Positions 24,920 to 52,960 of a DNA stretch of 64,000 nucleotides are shown piece after piece. Numbering within the stretch: the stretch's first letter is position 1; every line of letters starts with the position of its first letter. Origin of the DNA: Tubulanus polymorphus (lineage: Eukaryota > Nemertea > Palaeonemertea > Tubulaniformes > Tubulanidae); contig NC_134025.1 of the NCBI RefSeq assembly GCF_964204645.1, positions 30,286,001-30,350,000 on the forward strand, written 5' to 3'. A program made the translations under genes and the position numbers. Under the pieces are notes generated by a model, which worked only from the letters and a program-made list of their open reading frames with translations, searched no databases and was not told where the DNA came from.

Positions 24920-25850
24920 TTTGTAAACAGGAAATGTTTCTTTATAGAAAATGGAGTGAATTCGTCCTGGCTGTGAAACTGGGTTCATACTTCACTCTCA
25001 ATATGAGACATTACTCTAAAACTTCTTGAAACTCCTTAAATTTTGGTAAAGTCTGAACAAAATGTTCAATATTCGACGTATTTCTGTCTATGACAATAGT
25101 ACCTGGTCTAATTTATCAGCCTGGTATTCAATTTTACCTTTGTGAACCTCTTCAAATTTTCACAATTTCTTCATAAATCCTCCTAAGAAACTCCTGAAAT
25201 TCTCTGGGATGACCGAGAGCAGTATGAATCCTGTGTAAAAGGCGTGTAAATTGTAACTATTAGTTTATATTATAAAATATTTATACGAATCGACGCTGAT
25301 AATTGTAGTTTGTATAAAACTTGTGAATATGTAGAAAGTACAGTGAATTTCCAGGCTTCGGATAAGGATGATTTGAAACTAGGTTTCTCAGTTCTCAGTT
25401 AGAACACCCACCGCACAGGCCTGGAATTAGTCGGATTTTACTGTGAAACTCTACCGAAACTGAGATTCAGATATTCTGTAACTGCACCCCCATATCATCC
25501 TGTAATTCGGCCTCCTTTACTCAACAAAGCCTAAAGCTTTTATAATGACCTCATAATGCACCAAATCTGAGTTAATTTTCAAGTTTATTTTCCACCGAGC
25601 CTCGGGTACTGCATACAAAATGGTCCTTTTCTGCTGCCCACATTCCAAATATCGCCCTGATCCAGGACCGTTTCGACCCTGATTTCTGTGTATAGAATCT
25701 GACACTGTCTGATCTCGTATTTCATGGCTATTGTATTTTATCTAAATGAATTGTGGTTGAATTGAGGTTAGCTGTCAGATCGGGTTTCCTATTGAAAAAC
25801 TTCTTCGCATGAAACTAGATATTTATTGTGTAATAAAGTATCTCCCACGG
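24920..25850 (+). other. 3' UTR of the zinc-finger gene
   Basis: No coding signal after the stop. A strong AATAAA lies at 25832-25837, so the transcript probably ends near 25850. Confidence 0.5.
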
Positions 25851-26738
25851 GAGAACTGTGTGAGATTTATCTCAAAAATAATAATCATATGATTTGATAT
25901 CTACTCGGCTTAGCGAGCTATATATGTATATATAGGTGTGTGTAGTGAAGTCTTGTTTATTGTTCTATGTTCAGTATAAAATATCATATCTCTATTTGAA
26001 AATGCTATTTCTATTTTGTTCGTTTTTTTTTTAATGAGGAGAATCATGTTTGAGGATGATTATAAACCGGTGTCAGTGGTTCTCCTAAACGGATACCTCC
26101 ATTTTTTTGTTTCCCCTTGTTTCTCATCTCAAGTGAATCAATTCAAATATCACATTCGTTTCTGACATTAGTTTTTTTATGAGGAAAAAAAGCGGAAAAT
26201 GAATTGTTTTCAACGAAAATCAACTATTTATTCTATTAGGCACGAGCCTAATCCCGGGAATAATCGGACTAATGTGAGATGAGGAACGCTATTGGACCCG
26301 ACCTGCACAAATAAACCATCATCCATTCTACCCTCGCTTCACCACAAAGGAAAAAAAATAAAACTCGTCCGAGGAATCTAGACAAAAAATCTGTTTCATT
26401 GAAAACTTCTGCTTCATAATCAAATGGACGACGATTTATCTGATTCCATACATGATATTCAGTTATCAACTGCTGTGTTTGTTGTATATAATAGAAAATA
26501 TCGTCTTTCTTATGTTAAAAAGCGGAGAGGAGTGCATTACCGAGTCTAACAATAGATTTATTATTAGATATCAGCAAATCTACCAAAAATATCGCCGCAA
26601 ATTGTAGTTGAACACTGTCAGCTATATGAGCCTGAAGCTATCTATTGAAGATTACGAAATTTGATGGCGTTTTTGAGGCGGGGCATCACTTCTGAAATGA
26701 AAACGTAACGATGATATTTAAATTCAGTGAGTTTTAAG
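25851..26738. other. Intergenic, upstream of SOBP
   Basis: AT-rich sequence with T-runs. No gene or recognisable repeat was seen. Confidence 0.5.
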
Positions 26739-26780
26739 TATATATAGGCAGTATTACTGACGCTTAGTCTAGTCTCAGAC
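26739..26780 (+). promoter_or_regulatory. TATA-type core promoter of SOBP
   Basis: TATATATAGG starts at 26739. Initiator-like sites (CTTAGTC near 26765 and TCTCAGAC at 26773-26780) follow 25-37 bp downstream. The SOBP start codon is at 26927, leaving a 5' UTR of about 150-160 nt. Confidence 0.55.
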
Positions 26781-26811
26781 TGTTGTGTGCAAGCAGTCGA
26801 CAGAGCGGAGC

Positions 26812-26926
26812 ATGATTGCCGCGAACCCGATGCTGGAGATCGTGTTGCAGATGCTCTCGGCTTTCAAGTCGATATATCCCAGATTTCCCGGAGATAATAT
26901 TCATTCAGTTGAGATGTGTGGTTATA

Positions 26927-26940
<14 letters not shown>
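26812..26940 (+). other. Upstream ORF overlapping the SOBP start codon
   Basis: The first ATG after the presumed promoter (26812, A at -3) opens a 42-codon frame beginning MIAANPMLEIVLQMLSAF. It runs past the SOBP ATG at 26927 in another frame and stops near 26940. Such an overlapping uORF would be expected to reduce SOBP translation. It depends on the transcription start being upstream of 26812, which the TATA box suggests. Confidence 0.5.
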
Positions 26941-44116
<17,176 letters not shown>

Positions 44117-45650
44117 GTTCGTGGTCATTTCGCTGGGTTCGCATGATTGGGGCGGAACCATTGACAGTAGCACAATGAAATAATCAGGGCTTACTGCTAA
44201 AAGGGGCAAGTACCCTTACAGAGCGAACGCTGTTGAGGAAGCCAAAAATGTAAGGGTTTGGATAAATCTTGGGAATTTCGGTGGATTAAGCCAATATAAG
44301 TGTAATTAGGTTCAATTCTTTCCTAAAAATGTACACGGAAGGAAGCACGTGCTGGTTGTGCGCCTGTCACATGGATCCGCCCCTAAAGTACAGGGCTAGA
44401 AAGAGACCGTCTCAAGTATTATGAATGAACTACAAAACCGTTTTAGATGAAATATGTGAAAGACACACGTAGTGTGAAACCGTATCCATAGTTTATCCAT
44501 GGTGAAACCATCTCATCTCTCTCATCTCGATTATTTCTAAATGCCAATACGTTCGGTTTTCACGCTTTATGTTCACTATTTTTCACTAGATTTGATACAA
44601 ATACTTTTCGTTTCTACTGATGATGATGATTATGATAATCACGATGTAATTTTAAACCATGGTTCATTCTTTGACTCACGATGAGTGCAATTTTAGGTAA
44701 TCTGGTATTGTGCATGCATTTATCAGGGGTGTAGTGTAAGATGTTCTGAAGACGGGGTAATTTTTTAATAGCGGAACCTTGAATATATCTTTTTTTTTGG
44801 GGGGGGGGAGAGGAGGACACGCCCCTGTTTATATTAGAAAGATTCCTGTGCCATAAATTAATGTAGCGTAAAATATTCAACGATACAGTAGTAAAAGATA
44901 TATCAAAAACATGTATATACTTGCTTATATGAAGTTGTGGTAAATGATATGTTTTTAAAAATAGCATCGTAAAAAAAATTGTTGTCTTGGACATTGAATG
45001 GATATTTGGTACTATATCAACTTCTAAAACTCCTAAAAGATTACCGGAAAATCAAGGTCTCTCTCTATTGTTTTCCAATTTTCCAATCTTGAATCCGTAG
45101 ATTTCATTGAATATAGGAGGGTATGGATAGGCGTGTTATATATTAATGAGAATTATTCAGTTCCACAGTTGCGAGTAAAGATTTTATCTTACACTCATTG
45201 AAAAAGCTGATTTTTAATTCCGATTTAAATCTAAGCATGGACTCTAAAACGAATCCACATTAACTCGCACAACTGTGGAACTGGATCCAGATTCATTGAG
45301 TGAAATTGTTCAAAAGATCAGATCGCGCGGTTATGCATGTGACGTCACGACGCATCGTTGTAACTGTCAAGAACAGTAAAAGTCGCATGTCAGTGACGTC
45401 ACAACGCACGCGGCTGACTGTGTGAAATACTCAATGTGACGGCCAATATGACGCCTGTGACGCTCCGATACATTTTTTATTATATTTAGGAGAATAACAC
45501 TTTGAATATCGAATTTGTATTTTCATTTTCATGTTAACTTTTTCTTCTTTATTTATGGGTGCTAATGTAATCTGATTAATGTTCAAAGACTATTTCATTG
45601 TTAAACGGTTATTTTTGTATGTATAGATATAAGATATATGATCCAATTAA
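44117..45650 (+). other. Likely SOBP 3' UTR and flank
   Basis: No coding signal. A weak ATTAAA lies near 45644. The stretch holds a G-run near 44800, a foldback element at 45159-45291 and a pair of CRE palindromes (45349-45400). Confidence 0.35.
45159..45291. mobile_element. Foldback element (GTTCCACAGT family)
   Basis: The left end CAGTTCCACAGTTGCGAGT pairs with the right end ACTCGCACAACTGTGGAACTG about 110 bp away. It is the same family as 28294-28403. A single-ended relative (CTGTGGAACCGGGTCC) lies at about 46196-46236. Confidence 0.65.
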
Positions 45651-46431
45651 AACTTATCGATGGGAATTTACTCTTGTTGACTCGAAATTTCTTAATTTAG
45701 TCTCTCGAGATAAGGTGTCAGATATAGATGTAATATGACATCTCCTAGTCTATTGCTGGACGCTGCCGAGATGATGGGCGAGGGATTCTTTTGGATGCAT
45801 CGTGTTGGTTTTGTATCTCTGTGTCCTTAGGGGATGCTATTCACCAAACAGCCTACATATTCCAGTCACGAATACAGTGCATATTTCTTGACCATGACCA
45901 CAGGCGAATTCCAGGTTGACTGAGAAGGTATAATTAGGTCATTTTGACGCATCCCCTGGATCATATCATCCTGAATTTGTCTGACAGGTTGAGGGTGACA
46001 TGCTCGTGACCCGTGGCTTTACCGAAGTGAGATAGTTCAGTCGCAAAATAATCACTATACTCGTTATGTTCGGGTTAGTATTTGGGAATCCTGAGAAGTC
46101 CTTGGAGAACGGAAAGAAACATCTGATGCACTTGAATGAGGATTTATCGTTTTAAATATCACTCCATAGTTAAAACCATCAACTTCATAATGTAATTATA
46201 ACTGTTAACTCCAACTCAAACTGTGGAACCGGGTCCTATAGCTTATTCAAACATTGAGTCCATGACTTAACAATTGAGTCAAACGCAAGAAACACAAAAA
46301 AGCAAACAAAACGATATCAATTAAAATGGCTCTTAATTATTGCTAAGCACTAGTACAAGTTTACAATATAAATTAAAAGCATTCTAACAATGGTCAGTCA
46401 TCTAATAACAGGAACAAATGTGAGCAATAAC
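45651..46431. other. Intergenic between SOBP and MTRES1 (convergent genes)
   Basis: No gene seen. It contains a solo end of a foldback element near 46200. Confidence 0.5.
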
Positions 46432-46437
46432 TTTATT
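46432..46437 (-). other. Poly(A) signal of MTRES1
   Basis: AATAAA on the minus strand, about 36 bases after the MTRES1 stop codon. Confidence 0.6.
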
Positions 46438-46472
46438 TCTGGTGTTAAATATTTGATTGTGCGGTGATTCGT

Positions 46473-49105
46473 TCATGTATTGTTTTTTAGCACTGTATTA
46501 GTTTTCCATGCTCGTATCCGAATAGATATTTTATCTTTCATTGTTTTGTCACCACTAATTGACAATAAACGGACGCGTTTCACCTTTTTATTGCCATTTT
46601 CGTCGACTTCACTGACGAGGTCCACGTAGTCGCCTACGTTTATCTGCCAAAAAAATCAAAAAAACATTTCAGATTACAAAACTAGACAATGAACAATGAT
46701 ATGCAGTGGACACTGTTTGATTTGGATGTTCTTGGATCTTGGAAAATAAGATGCCTCATTTGTATTTTTTCTTATATGAGGTCAAAATTCACTAGTCCCG
46801 CAAAGGAATTCCAGCAAGATGAGAAACAAGGTATATCTTTTTATTTTGGCCTAAAATGTGTCCGAAATAAGAGAGTGATGTCCGTGTCAAAATCAATCTG
46901 AATATTTCATACATTTCGATCTATTTACTGTCTATAGCCATCATTAGTTATCATATTATCAATCAACCTTTATATACAGTAAAACTCATCAAGTCTTTAT
47001 AGTTGTGATGATCTTTCATGTCGAAGACTTATCCAAATATCGACTTGCAGTAAATTGAATTGGAATTACAAATCAGGACATAAAAATAATCGGCGACTTA
47101 TCCGATGATGACTTAACAGAGTTTGACTGTCGCCGAGACGTCGATACAATACACCCTCCCTTGATTTATAGATAAAACAAAAATTAACCTTCCCTATCAG
47201 CCAAAAACAAATTACCCGCAGGGCATCAGAATTTATTCAATAAATAAATAAGTTTCAAAGTACTACATTTCAAAAGTATCACTGACGGCGGTTTATGGTA
47301 AATGATGCTATTATTGGTTATAGCCTCTGAGAAAAACGTCCCGTTCATAGAGAACGCGGCTTACATTTCAAACGTAATCCGATCTTTCACTAAACCAAGA
47401 CAAATGCGCATGTAACTTTCGATATAGATTAATGAAGTGGGGAGTTTTAAAATCGTTTGCTCAGGCACTCAGAAAATCAATATTCGAAACACGATCGCGT
47501 ATCGTTTGTGGTTTCTGATGTTGCCTATTATCAAAATATCATCTTGCCTCCACACCCATTCAACGGGAAAATAGATTTTGAAATGGATCATTCGACACCG
47601 CGAAACACGCGTGCTATATTCCCGATAATTACACAAGTTTTTAGACCGCCGCATGGCGTATACACGATACACGTATTAGAGACGAAGACTGAACCCTTGT
47701 GAAACGCGATTAAAAGCCTCAGGGAGATATACGTTCGAATCTGAATTATTCGTATGTTATTTCATCTAACAACATGGGAAAACTAATGGATGAATACTTG
47801 AGAAGGCTGACATTTCACCGCAGGTCCCATGTCATCAGATAGTTTGAAAAAGTTCCGGATGCAGTATATCTAAGTCTCTAGATCAAAGCCCTTATTTCAT
47901 GTGACATTCAGAAATAATTGTTTGCTGGCAGAAATTCAGTGAAAAGAATGAACTGAATAAAAGTTGATATTTCTTGGAGACAAATATCACTGTGTTGATC
48001 ACTGATTTTAAATTCAAGATTAGAAATGTATTGAATTACCTGCTGACTCTTTTTAAACAACCTTTTTCCATTTAAAAGCAGTTTACTCGACAAAAAGTAA
48101 TCTTCCACTTTACTGAAAAAGAGAAAAGTAGGAGTTAAAATCAAATATTTTTTGTCATATTTCTTAGTATGTTTGAACTTCAAGATATTTGAATTTGGAA
48201 TACAAAAAAAATTTGATTAGAGGAATAGTTGCAAAAATCTAATTGAAAATTTTTCATTTTCCAAATTTTCCTTCTTAGTGACTACTTCGCCATCTTTGTT
48301 TGAAAGCCGGTATTAAAGTTGACTTACTTGCGAGCGATGTTTAAGCCATTACTTATAACTGCATCAGCCCTCACTGATTTCACGTGACTCGTTACATCTT
48401 TAAAGTTACTATTAAAACTTTGATCTTCAATGAAGAAATTATCTTCAGCTTCGCTGTCAGATTCTTCATCTGAATCAACATCATCCTATAAAACAAAAAA
48501 TGGCACATGGTCCTTAGAGATTTGAAAAAATGAGTCTAAATTATCGATCATGATCTATTTCAAATGTATCGATATATTTTCATTAATATCAATATTTCAA
48601 ATATATCCATGTTTTCAATGTATCATATGTATCAATCTACTTCAAATGTATCAATCTATCAATCTATTTCTTCATTCACTCCATTACAACCCTCCTTGGA
48701 TCTAAGACCTAGGATAAGACAATTCCTGATGTGGTGACAAACTGGGGGCCAGGTCGGGTGTTTCAGTTTCAACGTATTTCCTAGCTAGTTTACCTCTGCA
48801 TCCGAGATCTTTTTCCGAGAAGCTCTTCTCTTTTTATAACGCAGTTGTAGCAGCATTATGTTCTCAAGATGACATGCCTTAGTCTTCCACAACCGGGACG
48901 GGGTGGGGTGCGACAACGGGTCTCTCGTAACAATACTGGCACCGCTTAAAACTGAATAATATCGGCAATTTCTATCGACCGTTCTGTTCATACATGCACC
49001 TGTCATCACTGTCAGCCTGCTGCTGCTGGTGCACAGATCTCCACCTAACACCAGTCCATCAGCGAATTTAGTGAAAACTAGAATTGTTCGTCGGAGAAAT
49101 GTCAT
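46473..49105 (-). CDS. MTRES1: Mitochondrial transcription rescue factor 1 (MTRES1)
   Basis: Minus-strand exons: 49105-48794, 48485-48328, 48112-48040 and 46643-46473, in all 714 nt (237 residues; the human protein is 240). The N-terminus (MTFLRRTILVFTKFADG) is basic and hydrophobic, like a mitochondrial presequence. An acidic stretch (DDVDSDEESDSEAEDN) matches the one before the RNA-binding part of the family. It is followed by VRADAVISNGLNIARNKVED, SSKLLLNGKRLFKKSQQ and INVGDYVDLVSE, the S4-like fold seen in MTRES1 (C6orf203), then KVKRVRLLSI and IRAWK. The family binds mitochondrial RNA and polymerase, and also stalled mitoribosomes, to prevent loss of mitochondrial transcripts under stress. 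All junctions keep phase. Intron 3 is 1.4 kb. Confidence 0.9.
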
Positions 49106-49683
49106 TTTTCAACGGAGATTAGCAATAATTATACCTATCAATTCAATTCAACATTTGTCCATTTGTCGCGTTTTGGATATTTTCGGAGCCGTTCTAAGGA
49201 ATGATTGGTTCTGCCAATAATGGGTAGCTCCGAGAATATCCAAATCAGGACACCCATATCGCGGCAGTGATCTCGGGCAATCCTTCCGTGATTCTTTATC
49301 GGATGGCTCAGGATCGGCGCCTTCACAAATTTCGTTTTGGCTATCTCTCTTTCAGTTCATATTGAACCGCAATCCTGAATATCAACATGGCGGCCGATTT
49401 AACCTATTCAAGCATTCCTTTGCCGTGTTCACAGGGCTCGTTGAAGGCTTTGCGTTAAACGAATCAGTCGATAACGAATTCTTAGATGACAGATATTTTG
49501 CTAGAAACAAGTGAAGAAATCAATCGATGATAATAGAAACTAATTGTTTATCGCTACAAGAATCATCGCGCTTTACATGGTACCACAAAAATCAAAATGC
49601 CATTGCAAGAAAAGAACATAAAAACACTCGTAGACATTATTCAATTAATGGTAAAAAGCTTTCCTAAAAAGATATTTTGAGGT

Positions 49684-50645
49684 ATGGCGTTTAAAAGTAT
49701 CGACGGATTCCCGGCAAATACAGCAAAAAAATTCCATCTCAGCGGGGCGTTTATTTCATTTAGAAAGCGCTTCAGTCGTCCTACCAACTGCGTTCACCAT
49801 TTGAGGAAATTTACGTTCATTTTGATTAAGTTGGTTGATGTTTTTTGTATTTTATTTCGTAGTATAACCGTCGTTAAATGGTAAACAAACTCGTCGCAAC
49901 CAAGGGTCTGAAAACGACCAGTTTATTTTCATGGCGGCATCATCGCAGCATAGGAGCAATAGGGATTCAAATTGTTTGCTATTAGTTTTCGATCAAGTCT
50001 ATTCCATATGCCGGGTGTATAAAGGTGACGTCGCGTCAGTGTTTTATCATGCGGTAACTTCGACAATTCGAAATGTTCAGAGATATTTCTATAGATCAAT
50101 ATTCAATGGTACCCGTGTGCCCGGTCTATGTGCTGGATGTATAACAAAGGTGACACAGGAAACTCGTTCAAAAAGAAGCAAAGCATTTAAAATATATGTT
50201 TTCGTTAATGTTTGCCGTTTACGGGCCAATCTTTAAGGAATATCTACCGAGTGTATCATTGATTCTTTTCAATATTGTTTTGATAGTAAAACCGCGACAA
50301 ATTCAGGCTAAACGTAAAGAAGATTTCACCTCACACGGAGGTGAGGATAAAAATAGAAATATTGATGTTAAAGCTACTAGAATGGCGATATCAGTTGTTT
50401 TGATTTTTCTGGTTTTTGAAGGACCTAGTTCACTCTCAACGATAACTCGTTACATTCGATCTCGCTTCAAGAATCTTCCTGATTTACCACGTGAATGGCA
50501 TATATATGTCGACCCAGCTGTCGGAACTCTTTTTCCAATGTTGAATTCTTCATCTAACTTTTTCTTGTACTGTATTGTAAACAGTACGTTTAGAGAAACA
50601 GCTCTGAAACTTTTACGAGACCGATGTAGGCGAAAAGCGACGTGA
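49684..50645 (+). pseudogene. Class A GPCR, probably frame-broken
   Basis: The 3' part (50196-50645) is an open frame with a TM5-like stretch (YLPSVSLILFNIVLIV), a basic third loop, TM6 (MAISVVLIFLVFEGPSSL), an extracellular loop and TM7 with NSSSNFFLYCIVNSTFRE, typical of rhodopsin-type receptors near NPxxY. In front, pieces that look like TM2 (FTFILIKLVDVFCILF, frame from 49684), TM3 (VFYHAVTSTIRNV) and the DRY region (ISIDQYSMVPVCPVYVL) lie in different frames separated by stops, in the expected order. No start or TM1 was found. AATAAA at 50649-50654 follows the stop directly. I favour a peptide-receptor-like pseudogene. An intact gene with an unseen upstream exon joined before TM5 is the alternative. 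It is head to head with MTRES1. Confidence 0.55.
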
Positions 50646-50654
50646 TCAAATAAA

Positions 50655-51660
50655 ATGTCTAACTCGCATAAGTTGTCACAAGGTCGTCGTTATTTCAAAT
50701 CCTAATTCGTATTTCCAACGTAACTAATTGCAAGTCGTCATTTGTATAATTTGTCAACATAATGATCGTGTCCCAACTACGACCAACTTCAACTTGTCCT
50801 AAAAACCGTGAATGATGTTGAATGTTTACGCTTGGTTTTTATCGTGCTGAGTTTCGTTCTATTTCAAAGATTAGATACAAATTGTCCTTTCACACTTTAC
50901 CAGAGTATAAAAGAATGAATAAACTCGTTGCATTTTGATAACGCTGAAGTTTGTTTAAAGTATCATTTATGGTATTTGTCGATGTAATATGTCTGTGGTA
51001 CATAAGGAGGTTTACTCTTGCACAGTTCAAGTATTTCTAGTACTTCCTATTTACTTGAATGGTTTGGTCTTGTTCCGTTTTCAACCATCAACTGATCAGC
51101 ATCTGTCACTTGGATGTAATCTCTTATCTGGGGATAACTACAAAATATGTTAACAACATTTTAAGAAGATTAATTGTGTTGAAATTTAGAATCAAAATGA
51201 AGTGAACTTTTCTCTGTTCATACGTTAAGCCGAACAAACAAACAAACAAAATACCACTTACATCTCGAGCTGGACTATAGAGTTTGCTGCCAAGTCCGGC
51301 CGCGGCTTAACTTTGACCGTTGTGCTGCCGCATTACATTACATTGACGGCGAATACGGGAACTAACTGCGATACGTTGTTCCTACCTCGATAATCCGCCA
51401 TGTTTTATAATATTGTACCCATGATGCAACGTGCGCCCGTCTTTTAACTATACTATACCTGTATACAGAAAGGCTGGAAACGATCCTATCTCCGTAATGC
51501 TTAAATCTACCCGCGTAGATTGAGACGAGAGCTGAAACGAAATGAGTAGACGTGATCCCGAGCGATCCGATTTCCCAATCCGTGCCGCGCGGTCCCCGCG
51601 AAGTATCTACTTGGGTAGGCCATATAATAGATACACCTGCCACATAACATATTTGCTTTT
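50655..51660. other. Intergenic
   Basis: No supported gene. On the minus strand, ATGGCGGATTATCGAG followed by GTAGG near 51401-51385 imitates a tiny first exon, but nothing downstream continues it. Confidence 0.4.
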
Positions 51661-51911
51661 TTTGTGGAGCCGCGAGGGGAATTTTGAACGAGAGGAGAGT
51701 GCAGCGGGCGGTTGATGATGGAGGAGAGGTCCAGAGTTTCTAGTGTCAGTAACCAGACCAACCAGTTCAGTTGTCGTCGATGGCTGGGGGAGTGAGTGAC
51801 CACACCACAGTCCGCTGCAGCTGAACCTGTCCCGTCCGTGCGTACGCTACGCCACGGCCTGACTGAGAGCGAGGACCGAGGCTGCTGCTGAAATTCGAAG
51901 CTTAAAGTCAA
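51660..51911. promoter_or_regulatory. CpG-containing GC-rich patch, possible first exon
   Basis: Base composition shifts sharply to GC-rich, CpG-bearing sequence in an AT-rich neighbourhood, as at 5' ends of genes. The long ORFs on the minus strand here look like by-products of composition. No protein family is visible. Confidence 0.3.
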
Positions 51912-52689
51912 TTTTGATGGTCAATATTAGATCCATCTAAAACGTTCTGATGAATAAATCCTTGTGAACAAAAATATATGATGAAGTGCTTCAATTGATG
52001 AGCCATCAATATCATTTGTTGAAATCACCACCAAAAGCTCTTCACATGAAGTTGAAAAGTTTCACCAGGAGCATGGAAGCAATGTTTGATTGCCGCAGCC
52101 AATTGCCGATTTTTGAAAGTTTCTGATATGTTGCTGCGGCGAATTAACTTCAATTTCATCAAAATCATGTTATTCTAAGAAAAAGATAGGTCGACTCATC
52201 CAATAAATTGCTGTGGCTTTCGGATGCTGCTACACAGCGCAGTTACTGCAGTTCCAACGCCACAGTTTGCTGTCAGCATTTGCCATACTGGATATTTTGA
52301 GGGTCTCCAATGCGTTTAACCGTGGTTTTCAATGGTGAAATATAATTAAATGGCCTTTAAGTAGGCATATTTTGAAAATAGATATGTTTTGAACAATTTA
52401 AATCCTTGGGATATTTTAGGAGTTAGCCAATTAATATTGAAGTGTCTGGATATTATGAGTTGCCACCCTTTTCATTTTAGGGACATTCCTGGGATATTGG
52501 ATGATATCTAATAAACTACAGTTCAAACTTAAACTTCACTAACCACAGAGTCTGAACAATGAAACATAAGAATAGATTCTATGTTTCATCATTGACTCTA
52601 GATTCGTCGTTTCATGTAATTGTTGATGATTATTGCCTATTGTTACTCAGTGCTGCCCTCTGTTAACTTATTAACATTTGTGTAGTTTG

Positions 52690-52960
52690 ATTTCAGGTCG
52701 ATAGGTGCGCTGTGAAACTGTAAACAAGAACATGTGTTAGTGTGGATGACAGTGCACAGCGAGTGCTGAGTGGTAGTGTGTGTATTGCCCAGTGCCTGCC
52801 ACGCTACTGCCACCGCCGGGGTGTCCACCGTGTCTCGAGTCACTACCCGCCGCGCGTGGAATATCTGTGTGTGTAAAACTGGACGTAGTGAAACAACGAT
52901 GTTTAAATCGTGAATTCATTCGTCACTTTGTGTGGAAAGGATTTTCATTATTCCGTGCAG
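52690..52960 (+). promoter_or_regulatory. Possible non-coding first exon
   Basis: A second GC-richer patch that ends in a reasonable plus-strand donor (CGTGCAG|GTTGGT after 52960). It may be a 5' UTR exon of a gene extending rightward. There is no recognisable coding content. Confidence 0.3.

Noticed and set aside
51385-51401. Tiny minus-strand first exon (ATGGCGGATTATCGAG then GTAGG)
   Set aside because: No downstream coding exon on that strand continues it; MTRES1 already has its own start.
51507-51911. 134-codon minus-strand ORF
   Set aside because: It arises from GC-rich composition around a possible promoter; no domain, splice context or conservation signal.
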